DNA of 33,291 nt from Bacteroidaceae bacterium. GTDB lineage: Bacteria; Bacteroidota; Bacteroidia; Bacteroidales; Bacteroidaceae. The notes below the pieces were generated by a model. The model made no database searches, had not been told where the DNA came from, and was given only the letters and a program-made list of their open reading frames with translations. Location: the NCBI GenBank assembly GCA_017469525.1, contig JAFUGG010000048.1, positions 1 through 33,291 on the forward strand. Reading direction: 5' to 3'. Shown here one piece after another: positions 32,193 through 33,291 of the stretch; positions within the stretch are counted from its first letter, which is position 1, and each line of letters starts with the position of its first letter. The translations under genes and the position numbers were made by a program.

Positions 32193-32705
32193 ATGAAACG
32201 TTTATTTATGACCTTTGCAGCAATGCTGCTTGTGAGTGTAAGTGCATTTGCACAGAGTGGTAACAACGAACCCTTGAAGGGTGATGTGAATGGCGACGGA
32301 GTGGTTGATGAGGAAGACATCGCTGCCGTCATTGACATTATAAAGAACAATGGGGGACCTCAAGTAACTTATTATTGGTATGCAGGTCAGACTGTTCCAA
32401 CATCTACATCTACAGTTACAACTACAACAAGTTATGATAACGGCGGTGGATGGTTTGAATTAGGAACTAAAATTCCTGACACAATTAGACAATTAGTAAA
32501 AGGCGGAAATAGTGAATTAAATTGGTATGCAGCAGTGCCTATTACTAATGGATCAACATTAAAACCTGTTGCTGGTGATATGTCTACTATAGATATTTCA
32601 GTTACAGAATATTCAACTATAACAATAAACAATATATCATATAAAGTTTATTACTATGGAGGATTTACTGCAGCAAGAAATACATTTGCATTCGCTAAAA
32701 AATAA
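32193..32705 (+). CDS. Small secreted protein with one dockerin-type calcium loop
   Basis: This 170-aa protein has a signal peptide (MKRLFMTFAAMLLVSVSAFA-Q). It is followed at once by a single dockerin type I/EF-hand-like repeat (GDVNGDGVVDEEDIAAVIDI, loop from Asp31), where classic dockerins have two. The remaining 115 residues are rich in Tyr, Thr and Ser (YYWYAGQTVPTSTSTVTTTT) and match no family I know. The first 170 bases are of ordinary GC content and almost the same as the next gene; the rest is AT-rich and diverges. The protein is probably secreted or surface-bound; binding partner and function are unknown. Confidence 0.8.
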   Translation: MKRLFMTFAAMLLVSVSAFAQSGNNEPLKGDVNGDGVVDEEDIAAVIDIIKNNGGPQVTYYWYAGQTVPTSTSTVTTTTSYDNGGGWFELGTKIPDTIRQLVKGGNSELNWYAAVPITNGSTLKPVAGDMSTIDISVTEYSTITINNISYKVYYYGGFTAARNTFAFAKK

Positions 32706-32768
32706 TACAAAAATGAATAATATACATTAAATCAAAATGGAATAATATTTACAGCAAGGAATCGCATG

Positions 32769-32776
32769 TATATTTG
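32769..32776 (+). promoter_or_regulatory. Possible -7 box of the second dockerin-type gene
   Basis: TATATTTG lies 37 bp before the start codon; a TTTA rather than TTTG stands near the -33 position. Confidence 0.5.
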
Positions 32777-32813
32777 CAAATATCTTTAACTTATTCAAAT
32801 TAATTACGGAACA

Positions 32814-33191
32814 ATGAACACAAAGAAACTATTCTTGCTGCTGGCAGCGGTGCTGCTGGGTAGCGTAAGTGCATTTGCACAGAGTAGTAACAACGACCCT
32901 TTGAAGGGCGATGTAAATGAAGACGGCACAGTCGATGTCGCAGACATCGCTGCCATCATTGACATTATAAAGAACAATGCAGCATCACAAACAACTTATT
33001 ATTACTATGCAGGTTGGACATTACCAACGACTTCTAATGTAGATACTATTATAGCTGAAACATATCCGGCTGATTATGAAGCAAGTAATTCAAATACTGC
33101 AGGTAAGAAGACAACAAGTAAATCAACAATGGATTATTTAAGTAATACATTCATTAGTGTCCCGTTAAAATTGGGACGAGTTAAATATTAA
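32814..33191 (+). pseudogene. Second dockerin-type secreted protein, cut by an insertion sequence
   Basis: The frame starts MNTKKLFLLLAAVLLGSVSA (signal peptide) and has the same single calcium-loop repeat (GDVNEDGTVDVADIAAIIDI) and the same YYYAGWTLPTTS continuation as its neighbour. After about 115 residues it runs into the end of a mobile element near 33158, so the last 11 residues (VPLKLGRVKY) and the stop at 33191 come from the element. The intact protein was probably longer, like the 170-aa paralogue or more. The truncated product might still be made and exported. A possible promoter box lies at 32769. Confidence 0.7.
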
Positions 33192-33291
33192 TCAAACAAC
33201 CCCGGAATAAGGGGACCAAGTTGCTCTTTGACATCATTGGAATAAGTCTTATCGAACAGCTCTCTGAGCGGTGTTTTGTCCGTGAGTGATA
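33158..33291. mobile_element. End of an insertion sequence (runs out of the window)
   Basis: The boundary is placed at TGTCCCGTTAAAATTGGGAC, a typical terminal inverted repeat shape, just where the dockerin-type paralogy stops. Inside it a minus-strand frame ends. The other end and the target duplication lie beyond the window. Confidence 0.6.
33188..33291 (-). CDS. C-terminus of a probable transposase (partial)
   Basis: Read from the window edge on the minus strand: SLTDKTPLRELFDKTYSNDV, then KEQLGPLIPGLFD and a stop 30 bp inside the putative terminal repeat. The style and position suit the end of a DDE transposase, but 34 residues are not enough to assign an IS family. Confidence 0.5.
   Translation of the reverse strand, partial: SLTDKTPLRELFDKTYSNDVKEQLGPLIPGLFD

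Noticed and set aside
1..33291. tRNA or rRNA genes
   Set aside because: No T-loop pattern (GTTCRANYC) with a matching acceptor stem and no rRNA-like sequence was noticed on either strand.

Overview
The window looks like a chromosomal segment of a Prevotella-type member of the order Bacteroidales (phylum Bacteroidota). The basis is: repeated promoters of the form TTTG-N19/20-TAnnTTTG; a Bacteroidetes-type long topoisomerase IV subunit A; BspA-like leucine-rich surface proteins; secreted GH43, GH76 and GH92 glycosidases; a DPP IV-type S9 peptidase; fasciclin and S41 lipoproteins; and the 'YNLAGQ...G...I.NGRK' style of C-terminal ends. No database was searched; all family calls come from motifs read in the sequence.

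Layout. 1-7.3 kb (plus strand): 3' part of a DUF285/BspA surface protein, a terminator, a YraN-family protein, parC (topoisomerase IV A), a probable DUF3316 secreted protein and an S41 peptidase lipoprotein. 7.3-7.9 kb: convergent intergenic region with a 68-bp near-perfect palindrome and a strong terminator. 7.9-14.1 kb (minus): GH76, LRR lipoprotein and GH43, probably one operon read from a promoter near 14.17 kb. 14.2-18.0 kb (minus): metA, a U32 peptidase-family protein and a zinc-ribbon membrane protein, overlapping head to tail and read from a promoter near 18.05 kb. 18.3-24.1 kb (minus): typA/bipA, a GH71/99-like enzyme whose start overlaps the typA stop, then GH92. 24.3-26.4 kb (plus): fasciclin lipoprotein. 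26.6-29.0 kb (minus): nhaA and a YhcC-like radical SAM protein. 29.1-31.3 kb (plus): DPP IV. 31.5-31.8 kb: a structured, terminator-ended ncRNA candidate that resembles 6S RNA in shape. 31.9-33.3 kb: AT-rich accessory end with a 76-aa orphan, two paralogous small secreted proteins with one dockerin-like calcium loop each, the second cut by the end of an insertion sequence.

How the genes fit together. GH76 (endo-alpha-1,6-mannanase family), GH92 (exo-alpha-mannosidase family) and the GH71/99-like enzyme point to extracellular alpha-mannan or mannoside breakdown, but no SusC/SusD pair is present, so this is not a standard polysaccharide utilisation locus. The other genes are mainly housekeeping.

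The most unusual content is repeat biology. (1) Five intergenic arrays with unrelated sequences all have exactly the same 22-bp period; in four of them palindrome centres fall every 11 bp, and all five lie just 3' of a gene. (2) A separate GC-rich palindromic element, sometimes followed by an AT-rich tail, has entered reading frames and is translated: at both ends of the U32 protein, at the C-termini of the BspA-like and DUF3316-like proteins, and up to the start codon of the S41 gene. This resembles in principle the protein-coding palindromic elements known from Rickettsia. (3) Short tandem repeats sit where they could alter expression: 7-bp units between two divergent promoters, 10-bp units inside a lipoprotein signal peptide, and 9-bp in-frame units in the GH76 tail.
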